This document shows positions 23,295 through 35,285 of a DNA stretch of 64,000 nt, piece after piece (position 1 is the stretch's first letter; the number at the start of each line of letters is the position of its first letter). The position numbers and the translations under genes were made by a program. The notes under the pieces are model-generated. The model made no database searches. It saw nothing but the letters and a program-made list of their open reading frames with translations, and was not told the origin of the DNA. Where the stretch lies: contig WTPW01000086.1 in assembly GCA_009809945.1 (NCBI GenBank), forward strand, positions 542,836 to 606,835, given 5' to 3'. Source of the stretch: Gigaspora margarita. Lineage: Eukaryota > Glomeromycota > Glomeromycetes > Diversisporales > Gigasporaceae.

Positions 23295-25946
23295 ATGGCA
23301 AGCACACCAGAAGAATGGCTTGAAAAATCTATTTCCGATGGGCATATTAATTATCTCGAATATAATAAATTTACAGACCCCACAATCATTGGTACTGGAG
23401 CATTTGGAAAGGTCTTTAAATGCAAATGGAAAGATTGTGAATTAATGGTTGCACTTAAATGCCTTAAAATCGATACCAATTTAAGTTTAGATGAAAAAAT
23501 TATTAAAGATTTTATTAAAGAGGTATTGTTTATTGCATTAAGACTTGAATTACTTTCTAATACTGTAATATAATAAATTACATATTAAAATTCTTATAAT
23601 GCTTATTGTTAGCTTAAATTATTACGAAAAGTTAGTAATCACCCAAATATTATTTCTTTTTATGGAGTCACTAAAAGTATATATTCTTATAATATCTGAG
23701 CACTGAATAACTATTACAATATATTAAAATAACAATATCTAATACAAATATATAGATTGCGATGGACATTATCATATGGTTATGCAATATGCAGACGAGG
23801 GAACTTTACGAGAATATCTAAAAGCAGAATTTGATAATTTACAATGGGAAGACAAACTATGCATTGCTAGAGAAATAGCACTCGGACTTTTATTCTTACA
23901 TGATAGTCATATTGTTCATAGAGACTTGGTAAATATTGTATACATTTTACTAGATGAATTATTTTACATATTACTATTGTATGGAATTTTAAATAATTAA
24001 TGCTGTAATAATTTAGCATTCGAAGAATATCTTAATTCATCAAAAACAACCAAAGATTGCGGATTTTGGATTATCGAAACAGATAAATGAGACTTCCATG
24101 ATGACTTCAGACTCAACTGCTCATGGAATGCTGGCTTACATTGAGCCACAATGCTTTATTGTCCCCAGATATAAACGTGATAAGAAATCTGACGTCTATA
24201 GTTTTGGAATAATTTTATGGGAAATTTCAAGCGGTAGACCACCATTTGAATCCTTCGATTCATTTATTATAATTAGTTTGATATCCCAAGGGCGAAGAGA
24301 AGAGCCTATAGAAGGCACACCATTAAAATATGTTGAGCTTTACAAACAATGTTGGGATAAGAATCCTGATAATCGTCCAGAGACAAAATCAATTTTCAAC
24401 ACTTTGAACCAACTCGCCAACGAAGGTTTATATCAATTTACCACTGACGAACATTTAATTAAAGATAATGCTATCTCTTCAAGTCCTATCAATTCACATA
24501 TTAATTCACTTGAAATTAAGACATCAGCTCCACTTTATTTATCGGATACGATAAATTCCAAAACTTCAGCGCAAGACAATAGTACTCTTGAGAAATTAAG
24601 AAACGAAGCATACGAATGTTTAAATCAATGCAAATTTCTCGAAGCATTAGGACTTTTTGAAGAAATTCTCAAAAACAGCAAAGATAATCCCGAAGATAAA
24701 AAAAATGCTTCAACCTGGGTTCTTTCTGGTTATAGATTTGAATTGAGAAATTTAGACGAGTTAAGAAATGTACTTTGCAAGAACACCATACTGACTTCTT
24801 TGTGTATATATAATAGTAATCTTGGAGCAGAAGGAGGGAAACTATTAGCAGATGCACTTTGCAAAAACTTCACGCTAACTTCTTTGAATCTTTATTATAA
24901 TGAACTTGGAGCAGAAGGAGGAAAAGCATTAGCAGATGCACTTTGCAAAAACACCACGCTAACTTCCTTGGATCTTAGTTATAATGAACTTGGATCAGAA
25001 GGAGGAAAAGCATTAGCAGATGCACTTTGCAAAAATTCCACACTGACTTCTTTGGAACTATATCGTAATCAACTTGGAGCAGAAGGAGGAAAAGCATTAG
25101 CAGATGCACTTTGCAAGAACACCACGCTAACTTCATTAAATCTTAATGATAATGAACTTGGAGCAAAAGGAGGAAAAGCATTAGCAGATGCACTTTGCAA
25201 GAACACCACGCTAACTTCATTAAATCTTAATGATAATGAACTTGGAGCAAAAGGAGGAAAAGCATTAGCAGATGCACTTTGCAAGAACACCACGCTAACT
25301 TCATTAAATCTTAATNNNNNNNNNNNNNNNNNNNNNNNNNNNNNNNNNNNNNNNNNNNNNNNNNNNNNNNNNNNNNNNNNNNNNNNNNNNNNNNNNNNNN
25401 NNNNNNNNNNNNNNNNNNNNNNNNNNNNNNNNNNNNNNNNNNNNNNNNNNNNNNNNNNNNNNNNNNNNNNNNNNNNNNNNNNNNNNNNNNNNNNNNNNNN
25501 NNNNNNNNNNNNNNNNNNNNNNNNNNNNNNNNNNNNNNNNNNNNNNNNNNNNNNNNNNNNNNNNNNNNNNNNNNNNNNNNNNNNNNNNNNNNNNNNNNNN
25601 NNNNNNNNNNNNNNNNNNNNNNNNNNNNNNNNNNNNNNNNNNNNNNNNNNNNNNNNNNNNNNNNNNNNNNNNNNNNNNNNNNNNNNATAATGAACTTGGA
25701 GCAGAAGGAGGAAAAGCATTAGCAGATGCACTTTGCAAGAACTCCACGCTGACTTCTTTGAAATTATATGGTAATAAACTTGGAGCAGAAGGAGGAAAAG
25801 CATTAGCAGATGCACTTTGCAAGAACACCACGCTAAATTTTTTGGATCTTAGTTATAATGAACTTGGATCAGAAGGAGGAAAAGCATTAGCAGATGCACT
25901 TTGCAAGAACTCCATGCTGACTTCTTTGGATCTTAGATATAATTAA
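23295..25946 (+). CDS. TKL-type protein kinase fused to leucine-rich repeats, copy B
   Basis: Four exons: 23295-23522, 23613-23676, 23756-23928 and 24017 onward, with introns of GT-AG type (GTATTG...TTGTTAG, GTATAT...TATATAG, GTAAAT...TTTAG). Exon lengths 228, 64 and 173 keep frame. The kinase part has GTGAFGKVF, VALKCLK with the lysine, a glutamate in the exon-1/2 junction helix (IKE-LKLLRKVSNHPNI), HRDLHSKNIL, ADFGLSK, LAYIEPQ, and SDVYSFGIILWE: all catalytic residues are present. About 100 residues later a helical linker (LEALGLFEEILK) leads into 28-residue RI-type LRRs. The array holds a run of N (25316-25686), so repeat number and frame across it are not reliable. The first stop after the gap is at 25944-25946, where copy A continues. 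The substrate and ligand are unknown. A kinase-LRR receptor-like or scaffold role is inference. Confidence 0.8.
24766..25946 (+). repeat. 84-bp tandem LRR coding array with assembly gap, copy B
   Basis: Head-to-tail 84-base LRR units, three of them (25120-25315) almost identical. The 371-base N run at 25316-25686 falls inside this array, most likely because identical units could not be assembled. The unit number is therefore a minimum. Confidence 0.85.
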
Positions 25947-26828
25947 TTTGGATCAGAAGAAAGAAAAACATTAGCCTATGCACTTAGCAAGAACATTTCG
26001 TTAAAAGATTTGAATCTATGATATAATGGATTTTGAGCAGAATGAGAAAAGCATTGACACTACAATAACCTCATTAAATAATGATGGTAATGAACTTGGG
26101 TTGGAAGGATGAAAAGCATTTGCAGAAAACCACACTGGCTTTATTAAATCTTGAAGATAATGAACTTGGATGAGATGATTGAAACAACATTAGTAGGCAC
26201 TTTCCAAGAACATTAGCTGACTTTTTTGAATTTTCAGAATCCAAATATAAAATTATAAACTGTGTTAACACAGTGTACAAAAAATTGCAGTTATTAGCTA
26301 ATTCACAGTAAATTAAATAAAATAAAATTATTTATTTAATAAATAAATAAAAGCCAACAGAGAAAAGAGATGAGAAAATGCTAAGTATAAAAATAGCAAT
26401 CTATCAAATATTAAATTCAAGCTTAAATATATTTAAAAATTTATATCTGTTTTAATTTATTAAATATTATAACCTGTATAATCGCGAAATAACGCATAAG
26501 GGCATTATTTAAGATTTCGGCCAGTTATGCGGTATAGCATAGCATAGGATATACAATTTAAATTTGTTTATTATGTGAGAATAAGTAATAATTTTAGACC
26601 TACATGTCTATAATTACAAATTAGCAAGTTACAATGATTGTGTTGCGATTCCACAAATGTTTCCCCTATACGACATCACATAGGATGACAAACAATACTA
26701 ACGTGATTTCAGTAAGCAGCTATAGAGTACCTCAGCAAGTACATTTTTCATAAAATCTACATAGATCTACAACTTCATATAATTATTATATAGAATACTA
26801 CATAAAAATTATGTATGTTAATTTTTAT
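25947..26828. other. Degenerate LRR tail, then non-coding end of the duplication
   Basis: To about 26240 it holds decayed LRR units with stops, matching 5527-5720. The rest is AT-rich 3' flank shared with copy A up to about 26735. No further gene. Confidence 0.6.
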
Positions 26829-26945
26829 ATATACCAGGAACAGAGTGATGAAATCACGTAGTGTATACCAAGAACGGAGTGATATTGAAAATTTCATGAA
26901 GTGTATACCAGGAACGGAGTGATATTGAAAATTTTACGAAGTGTA
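26829..26945. repeat. Short tandem repeat, about 3 units
   Basis: Units built on GTGTATACCAGGAACGGAGT followed by GATATTGAAAATTT, 36-46 bases long. Function unknown. Confidence 0.7.
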
Positions 26946-27097
26946 TGGTTATATGACAAATTAAGACGCGTGCATCCGCAAAATCTTGCATATTATTGGA
27001 TTATGCATGAGGCGAAGCAAAGGTGTGAATGCATATTGAGAGCATCGCATGTTGCACCTTCACCGAGCATGTGTAGTGCTTTCTTCTATATCCGGAC

Positions 27098-28522
27098 TAG
27101 TGTTTCGGGCGAAATTATATATTTTGCCCAGGCGAAATTTCTGAAATAGGGCAAAATATGTTTCGCCCCAAAGACCTCAAATCTGATAATTCTGAAACTG
27201 GCGAAACTGGCAAAATGTCCGAAACTTGGGAAAATGTCTGAAACCTGGCGAAATGTCCAAAAATTGGTGAAACCGAAACCTGGTGAAAGTTCTGAAATCT
27301 AATATTAAAAATTTTATTGGAAAAAATACCTAGAGCATAGTGAAACGGAGTATGAGTTCAATTCGGGGGATGGTATAAACAGATCCCACAAAATATTCAC
27401 TTATCCAAAATATCATATATCAGTGACATGTGAATAGCGATAATGATAAATTATCATTTGAATAATTTTTGCAAATCCTAATGCCAATAACTTATCTAAT
27501 ATTTATTTAGTAATGGGCAATTTGCAGTTTTTCCAAAAATTCCATGCAGGATGTGGGATCACACGTGTGATCCACGTGTGATTCGCAGAATTGTTTACCT
27601 GAAATCTTTAAATTTCAGTAGAATTATGGTATTGGCTCCGAATTATCCAACGCATTACATGATGGATAACACACAGGATGATAGTATTGTGTAGTTATCT
27701 AATCAGAAAGATTTATTGATAGATCCTACAATAATTTTTCTTATAAGGCCATGCAAAGTTAATTCTCATTTTGCATACCCTGGGGTTTCAAAATTCTGGT
27801 TGGCAGGGGGGTTTAAAAAAAATCAACTTTGCATAGTCTAAATTCATTCATGTTCACATCTAAGGTAATTCAAAGTTAATTCTTTGGTTTGCATAACATG
27901 GAATCAGAAAATTTTTGAATTTTTTTTTTATTGGCCCTATTGAGTAATTCTGGGAAAGTAAGATCATCATCAGGTGACACCGGAGAAAAAATTAAATGGC
28001 AAAAATAGAATACTGTCACAATAGGATTTAAAAAAAAATTTTTTTTAGAAAAATTGAGTTGACAGGTTATGCAAAATGGTTCTTTAATGCTAAAATAAAT
28101 TGAGTTAAAGGATTAAAATACTGGAAATCTTAAATAAATGTTTTAAAGTATATAAATTGTTATTTTACCTAGTATTATTTCTTCGTACTGTATATATACT
28201 TCATATATTACTATTTTTGCAAGCAAATTTGCCTATGCACTGTATTAAGAGATAGAAAAAACCAAATGTAGTAATTACAAATTAAATTATAAATTTATAA
28301 TTCTGTGTACAAGAAAAATAATAGAACAATAGAATTCCAAAAAAGTAAAAAAAAAATTGAAAAAGTTTTGGAGATTTCATCATTTCAGTTTTGCCAGGTT
28401 TCAGAGGTTTCACCAGGTTTTGGAAATTTTGCCCATTTCAGAAATTTCAGATTTATTTCGCCTTTGGGAGCATTTCAGTTTTGCCTTTCAGATTTTGAAA
28501 ATGGATTTCGCCTGAAACACTA
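27098..28522. mobile_element. hAT-like non-autonomous element with long inverted ends
   Basis: The ends are TAGTGTTTCGGGCGAAAT and its inverse with one mismatch (right end ATTTCGCCTGAAACACTA). The flanks are ATCCGGAC (27090-27097) and ATCCAGAC (28523-28530), an 8-bp duplication with one change. The inverted similarity reaches about 150 bases inward through GGCGAAA/TTTCGCC and CTGAAAC/GTTTCAG motifs. TAGTG ends and an 8-bp duplication fit hAT. No transposase is seen. A Tourist-like MITE (27747-28077) is nested inside. Confidence 0.7.
27747..28077. mobile_element. Tourist-like MITE, right end eroded
   Basis: Begins GGCCATGCAAAGTTAATT after TAA (27744-27746) and follows the same internal sequence as 30955-31314 (for example ATGGAATCAGAAAATTT and AGGTTATGCAAAATGG). 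The right terminal ~25 bases are missing. It is nested in the hAT-like element. Confidence 0.65.
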
Positions 28523-28530
28523 ATCCAGAC

Positions 28531-29614
28531 AACATCTGCCCATCATTATATGCTTTAATGCTTTTGATTGGATTTACAATCTGTGATCAAAAATGTTAAG
28601 ACTAAAATATCGATGAGCAAGTTATGATCAAGAATGTTATCACAATTCAAATTCTAGCAATTGTATTGATGATAGCACCAAATCAACCTTAACTATATAC
28701 AGTATTGTGCATCGATTTGTAACAAAATTCTTTATAGTAAATTGTAGTAAAAGCATTGCTGCCATAGTCCTATATTTATCTATTGTATGAGAATTGTTTA
28801 ACCAAATATCACATTAACAGGTTTTTGTCGCATGATGATTACTATAAAAAAATCTCTTTTTTTTATTGTTCAGAATTGCACTAACTAAATATGTTATGAA
28901 CCACATTACATGTCATCATACTTAGGGATGTATCGGGTGTGCATCCCTAAAAAGCTAGGTCTGAACTAGTTGTTTATCCCCTATCAAAAAATATGTATAG
29001 AACATAATCACATTTAGATCGACATAAATTAGCCAATTAGAAGATCTTGAGATCACAAGATATAGGACTGGTTTTCAGTTTAGTTCTAAACTAGTTCCTA
29101 AAAGGTCCAGTCCAGACTCATTATGAACTAGTTCCCCACGGACCACTTAACAGTATTTACCATAGATGCAAACGGAGAAACATTCTTTCAAGTTGATAGT
29201 AATCGAAAAGACATCTAAGCAGTAATGCATTAGCAAGTGACAAGCACATAGGTGATCCCAGTTTTAACTAGTATATGCAAGGGGAAGATAAGTAGTAATT
29301 TAATGAAATTAACAATTCTAGAATTTATGGCGTGAATACTAATATAACCAAATTTAGCAGAGAATAGCAAACACATATTAAACGGAGGAGTGCCTGTGCA
29401 GTATGACATAAGCATTTCAAGAGGCCAAGCAATTTTGCACCCTGCCCTACCCTCCCTCACATGGAATCCTACCATTTTGTGCAGCTTAAACATCTTTTTA
29501 CAGCTGGCTTGCATTATGCAGGTGAGAAACCACTGCCAAAATCATGTGACTTCAAAGCTTCTGACTAACAGCTGGCCAGCATTTATGCGGGTGGGAAACC
29601 ATCAGCTAATGCCA
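28531..29614. other. Non-coding
   Basis: No recognised gene. A short palindrome TAGGGATG...CATCCCTA is at 28923-28949. At 29500-29600 there are two related stretches around CAGCTGGCTTGCATTATGCAG and CAGCTGGCCAGCATTTATGC, possibly a worn tandem repeat. Confidence 0.4.
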
Positions 29615-29615
29615 A

Positions 29616-29730
29616 TTATACATCAAATGCACTGATGTATACCATATATCTCTTTCAATTATACATCAAATGCACTATTATCTCTTCAATTATACATCAA
29701 ATGCACTGATGTATGCTATATATCTCTTTA
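29616..29730. repeat. Short tandem repeat, 3 units
   Basis: Three units starting TTATACATCAAATGCACT, with ATATCTCTTT spacers. Non-coding. Confidence 0.7.
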
Positions 29731-29825
29731 ATAAAGTTTGAATATCCAGCGATATTAGCGCTGGAATGCATCCAACTATTATATCACATGCGTGCAGTTA
29801 TTTTCGAATATTTAGATAAATTTTA

Positions 29826-30063
29826 CAGAAGTGTCCCCAAAATTCAGATTGGATGCGTCAGATTTAGATCAGCATTTAGTCCAAATTGTTAGCAGGTTTT
29901 ATAGCAAAATTATCAGCTGGGCATTTTTTACTTAATGAATGGATATGATTTATTAGTAAAATTTTTTATGATCTTGGAGCAAAATTAATCAATTCCGATC
30001 CAGCTGATTATGATTCTGATGCACTCTGAAGTATTCTGACTTGGTCTTTTGGGGACACCCCTG
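29826..30063. mobile_element. Mariner-type MITE with TA flanks
   Basis: The ends CAGAAGTGTCCCCAAAA and TTTTGGGGACACCCCTG are inverted with two mismatches, flanked by TA on both sides (29824-29825, 30064-30065), as for Tc1/mariner-type elements. It is 238 bases long with no ORF. Its interior is related, inverted, to 54315-54449 (TTTTGCTATARAACCTRCT). Confidence 0.75.
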
Positions 30064-30082
30064 TATGAGTTTATTTAGATAG

Positions 30083-30658
30083 TGTGACTATCAATTTGGA
30101 CACTTGGGTTTAAATTTATAACAATAGTACATGGGTTTATAGTGTCATGAGAATCATTTAAATTATCAATTTACGTGATTGATTTAAATGCAGAAATAAG
30201 AATATGATGTATTAATTAAGTAATTTATTATAATAGCATCGAATAAAGACTATACTAAAATAATATAACGGCAAAATAATAAATACAATAAAACTAAATT
30301 ACTACACTATAAGAATCGGGATTATTATTATAACTAAATAATTATGTCATTGTAATCTGAGACATTCTCTGATCTCTTCATGTTAGTGTGAAAACTCAGA
30401 TGCACTTCACTTTTCTAATACTCTTAAAGTAAAGCCTCTTCACAGAACTCCACACAATCTGCTCACAGTTCGTTCACAATTTCATCACAACCAATTCACA
30501 ATTTACTCACAATTTCTACAACCAGTAGTCAACAATAGCCAGTTCCTACAACAAACAATAATCTGTATCTCCAAGCCTCCGCCACAACCAAAAACCTTAA
30601 TTTCAGATGCCTTGGGTCACTGGAGTCTTTTGGGTCACCAATTTGCATTTAAGTCACA
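30083..30658. repeat. LTR-like dispersed repeat, copy 1
   Basis: Starts TGTGAC and ends GTCACA. It shares with 39701-40966 the start TGTGACTAT, a block of CTCACAATTT-type repeats (about 30440-30520 versus 40080-40150), ATCTGTATCTC-AAGCC and a GAGTC-TTT...TCAC end. A solo LTR is possible, but no target duplication is visible. There is no coding capacity. Confidence 0.4.
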
Positions 30659-30954
30659 GGTTAAAAATTTTAACCATGACAATAGTTTAAAACCTGATTA
30701 CTTATAAAACAAGTCATATGCCTGCCATGCACTGGGAGTTTGTTTAATATATATATTTTTTATATTCTGGTTGGTTTAGTACTATAGTATTGTCATTCTA
30801 AAATGTTAATAGGTAATTTAAACTTTTGATTTCTATTTTTTTGTTTTCTGGTCTTTAAGTAATTTGTTAAAGGTAGAGTTCCAATTCACATCAATCTATG
30901 ATTCTGTTTGTCAGAATTTTGTTCAGTACCCCTTCTATTAACTAATCCCTATTA

Positions 30955-31314
30955 GGCCATGCAAAGTTAATTTTTTATTTTGCGTAATCTAGTATTTCAA
31001 AATCCTGGTCAGCTGGTCAGATTTTTTTTTTTTAAAAAAAAATTTAACTTTGCATGAGCTAGTTAATTCATATTTATATCTAAAGTTGCACAAAGTTAAA
31101 TTCTTCATTTTGCATAATATAGAATCAGAAAATTTGTTTTTTTTTATCTGACCTATCATATAATTCTGAAAATTAAGACCATTATCGGATGCTACCAGAA
31201 AAAAAATTAAATAACAAAAATAGATAATTGGCACAATAGAAATTTTTAAAATTTTTTTTTGGAAAAAATTGGGTTAGCAGGTTATGCAAAATGAAAAATT
31301 AACTTTGCGTGGCC
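30955..31314. mobile_element. Tourist-like MITE (PIF/Harbinger type)
   Basis: The ends are GGCCATGCAAAGTTAATT and AATTAACTTTGCGTGGCC, flanked by TTA on both sides (30952-30954, 31315-31317). A 3-bp TWA duplication with GGCC-type ends is the hallmark of PIF/Harbinger MITEs. It is 360 bases long and non-coding. Related copies: 27747, 32520 (inverted) and, more distantly, 40254. Confidence 0.8.
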
Positions 31315-31574
31315 TTATATGCTTGTACATTTTAATTTTTATATTATAAATTATAAGATATTATGCAGTATATTAAACCTTGATACAAAGAATTTTGAAA
31401 ATATATATTTAGAAGCTCATTATAGCAGCATCTATCAATTAAGCATCACATTTTGTTAATAAAAGTCTCTAATATTTGATCATTTGTCTTAGGAATTATG
31501 AGCGATATCTCAACCATCCCAATCCAATCACTAAATGCTTATTCAAAAGGCTTGTTAGAATAGGTTTATAATGC

Positions 31575-31800
31575 TACAATAAAGAGCCAGTAGGATGATT
31601 ATTTAACATAACCATCAGAACTTTTTAAAATGGATATTTATCGCTAACTATAAAGATCCATATGAATGATTATTTAACACTAATCATAAAAAACTGTTAG
31701 AATGATTATTTAACAATAATCATCAAAAGTTGTTAGAATGATTATTTAACGCTAATCATAATGAGCTATTAGAATGATTATTTAATACTAGCTGCTAGAA
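31575..31800. repeat. 36-bp tandem repeat
   Basis: About six imperfect units of 36 bases with the core TTAGAATGATTATTTAAC and TAATCAT. Between 30659 and 32519, apart from the MITE and this array, the sequence is AT-rich with no gene. Confidence 0.75.
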
Positions 31801-32519
31801 TAGTTGCTTGATTTGACTATTTTGACTTTCATGTACACATATATAACTGTTATCTTAATTCAATACTATTTTACATCTGTCTTATTATGTAATGAAAATT
31901 TGAAAAGTTCACCTACATTTCGCAGAATATTATAACCACAATATACTACATGGATTTGTATACTAAATTTAATAATGAAATCTGACAGATATCCATTAAA
32001 TTTAATATCTGATATGAAAATAGACAATGGATTCATGTTCTACTAAAAAAGATTATATACTATAAACTCAATTAAAAATGGTTAAATCTAATTTATTATT
32101 TAATAGTAGGTCTAATATCCAGTAATGATTTAAAAAAAAAGGTTGATTCAAATATAATATATAAAATAATTCAAGTATAATTAATTAAAAAAGAAACATG
32201 TGACACTAAAAGAACCACTTAACAGTTAAATTATTAATATCATTAATAAATCTGAACTATATTTATTATAATTATTTATCTGTTATATCAAGAATTGCCC
32301 GAATCATTTTCAATTAGTGAAACCCAGTTGGTGTAAACCACATTGAAAACTGGTAAAATTGAAATAAAAAGTGCACACCAAATAACATCTCAACTTGAGA
32401 AGTATTATTAGTACCAAACAAGGTCTTGATTTCTGTTATATTATTATAATTAATAGTAATAGTTGTTTAACTTAGTCGATAACTAGTTGATAACTAGTTA
32501 ATAACTAGTTGATAACTAA

Positions 32520-32790
32520 GGCCACACAAAGTTAATTTTTCGTTCTGAATAACCTGCTGTCCAAATTTTTCCAAAAAATTTTTTTTTTAAATTTCTATTG
32601 TGCCAATTATTATATTTTTGCCATTTAATTTTTTTCTCTGGTGTCACCCAATGATGACCTTAATTTTCTGTAATTACCCAATAGGCCCAATAAAAATAGA
32701 CAAATTTTCTGATTCATGTTATAGAAATTGAAGAATTAACTTTGCATGATCTTAGATATTAGCATGTATTAATTTACTATGTAAAGTTAA

Positions 32791-32828
<38 letters not shown>

Positions 32829-32892
32829 AACTCGCTGACTGGAATTTTGAAACACTAGGTTATGCAAAATGAAAAATTAACTTTGTGTGGCC
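32520..32892. mobile_element. Tourist-like MITE, inverted copy
   Basis: The ends are GGCCACACAAAGTTAATT and AATTAACTTTGTGTGGCC, flanked by TAA (32517-32519, 32893-32895). The interior is the reverse complement of 30955-31314 and includes a ~36-base A run at 32792-32827. Confidence 0.8.
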
Positions 32893-32895
32893 TAA

Positions 32896-34556
32896 CAGTT
32901 AATTATAATTGAACCAGTTAATAATAAATCAATTAGTTGTTTAAATTGTTTGTTAAATCAATTAGTTGAAAAGTTGCCAACTAGTTGGTTTTTCAAACAA
33001 TTTGGACCACTAATGCCAATGAATAATGTTAGACTTTGTTACCTCATCAAATTTGAGTAAGAAAAAAATTCAATAACCAATAAGTGCATACATTGTTTTC
33101 ATGTGCTTTGATTAACAAATTATTTTATATTTTCTGGTTAAATTAATCCAAATAATTGACTTAATGAGAAATAGCAGATAAATTATAATCTTTCCAAGAT
33201 GGATTAACTTAAGGATCTATAAAAAAATTTTTTGTCATATTTCAAACTATATTTACAGGTCAAAATTATTTATTGTTCTTATTTTTTATACTAATATATC
33301 ATATATCAAAATAAATTACAGTAATCGTATAACCAAAATTCAGCAAAATAACCAAATTTCAGGATCAGTATTGATAAATTTTCTAATAATCCAGTAATTC
33401 ACATGCCAAGTAGTATTCCCTAAACATTAATTTTACTAGAATATAATGTAGTTAGTTGTTATTATTGATTAATACTGCTAATTTTGATGCATTCCAACCC
33501 TGAACTTTAGTCAACCTGTTAAATTTTGGTTGCATGACTAATCTATCTGTAAAATGTATGACTATACCATATTATGATTTTGCTAATGAGATAACATGGA
33601 ATTATGGTTCTTTGGAAAAGTGAATTAAAATCTATATTATATATAATAGTTATAACAAATATGATAGCTAATTGAAAATAAAAAAAATTAAATAAATAAA
33701 AAAATAACTTACTAAGGTAAAAAATAGGTTAAATGTATGTATGCAAAATGTATAGAAATTATTTAAGTACTATCAAAAAAAGATGAAATTTCTAAATTCC
33801 AGGTTTAATATTTATTATTTATCAGATTTAGTTCATGAAAATCTGATTAGTAATATAAATCATATGTGTTTACATATCATAAATAACATTATCATTCTTA
33901 AAGCTAAATCCAGTAAATAATAATATATATTCTTTTTTTTTATAATTCTTTATTAATAGAAAAGAACAATTTTATTATTTAATTAAATGTTTTTAATTTT
34001 TTATTTAATAATATAAATGCTATTAATATATTATACTGTACTTAAATTATAATTTAAATTTTTCTGAATTTACTTAGAAAATGTAACTTATATTATTTTA
34101 AATACGTATATAAACCTATTAAAATGCAAAAAGAACTTCTAAAAAAAATTTGTATCTAAAAACTAAGCATTTACACAATTTTTTTATTGCTTATTAAACA
34201 ACATTTAAATCAACATAAGGTTTCTATCTATTGAATGTCCAGATCTGATTTAATTGAATATCCATTTTACAATTGATAACTAGATACCAATAGTAAATAG
34301 ATATTCAGATAATTCAGATATGAATAAATGGATGACAGATTTATTCAGATTGGATCTCTAAATTAACATACAAGTAAATTGATTGCAGGAAACTTCTTTG
34401 CAAAGACAAAATATTTATTTATTATATCATATATTACAATATGATTTTTGAAATCTGTGCTATGCTATGTTGATCTCTAAATCTAAAAGATGTAAACAGA
34501 AGATCAATCCAAAATAATATAATAAAAGGTGTAAAATATCTATTTTAAAAAACTAA
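32896..34556. other. Non-coding, very AT-rich
   Basis: Nothing recognised: no ORF with family similarity, no inverted-repeat element with clear ends. Confidence 0.5.
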
Positions 34557-34884
34557 ATATACTGAAGTCAAAATTATAAGTAGCCCTTTTTAAATTAAAA
34601 AGCTACAATCTTGAAATTTTTGCTGTAAATAATATCTAATAAATGCTAATTAGTGTTTTTTTTTTTTGCTTTTTTAATCACTACAACAAAAGATAGATGA
34701 GAGCTAAAATTTTGAGCAATTTTTTGATCAAATTAATTGAATTCAATTAAAAATCAATAAAAAAATCCAGATAGTATTCAAAAATTCCAAATCTTTAGTA
34801 TGTTAAAGTTCAATTATTTTTATAGCAATGACAAAAAAAAGTTGAATTAATTTGATAAGATAGTTGTTGAGAAATTAATTATTG

Positions 34885-35042
34885 AAATCATTTTGTATAT
34901 ATAGTTAAAAAAATGGCTGTGCAGCTAGATTTTTTTAATTTTAATATAGAAATTAATTTAATTTCCTTATTAAAATTAAAAAATCTAGTTATACAGCCAA
35001 TTCTTTTAACTTTATATACAAAATGACTTCAAAAATTAATTA
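34885..35042. repeat. Foldback element
   Basis: Two ~70-base arms are inverted: CATTTTGTATATATAGTTAA...GGCTGTGCAGCTAGATTTTT at the left and its worn inverse at the right. Probably a small MITE nested in the larger element. Confidence 0.65.
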
Positions 35043-35285
35043 TTATTGCTCAATTATATGACTTTATTTACAGTATGAGGAAAAACATATGGGGATTCCG
35101 TTCGCTACCATTTTACCAGCTCTATAATACATAGTAGGATAACTAGATCCTAAATATTTTCAACCAAATTACACTAAGAAACAAACTATTCCATCCTAAG
35201 AATGCCAAGAAAAGATCTCATAGCCGCAAAGAGAATTGTTAAATTAATTGCATTATGTATAGTGTGAATGGCATTACTTACCTAT

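Larger units (their letters stand above)
20727..26735. repeat. Segmental duplication, copy B
   Basis: Direct copy of 1-6310 (see that entry). Because the Kelch gene here extends upstream of the duplicated block, the left breakpoint of the visible similarity may simply be the window edge in copy A. About 20.7 kb separates matching points. Confidence 0.9.

Noticed and set aside
25316..25686. Continuous 530-residue ORF through the N run
   Set aside because: The run is an assembly gap. Frame before and after it differs, so the translation across it means nothing.
26901..27149. 82-residue ORF running into the hAT-like element
   Set aside because: It starts in a tandem repeat and ends in transposon sequence. 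No family likeness.
28923..28949. hAT-type end TAGGGATG
   Set aside because: Only a short local palindrome. No matching far end or target duplication was found.
29390..29635. ORF containing LACIMQVRNHCQN and similar
   Set aside because: No recognised domain. The region looks like a worn repeat next to a tandem array.
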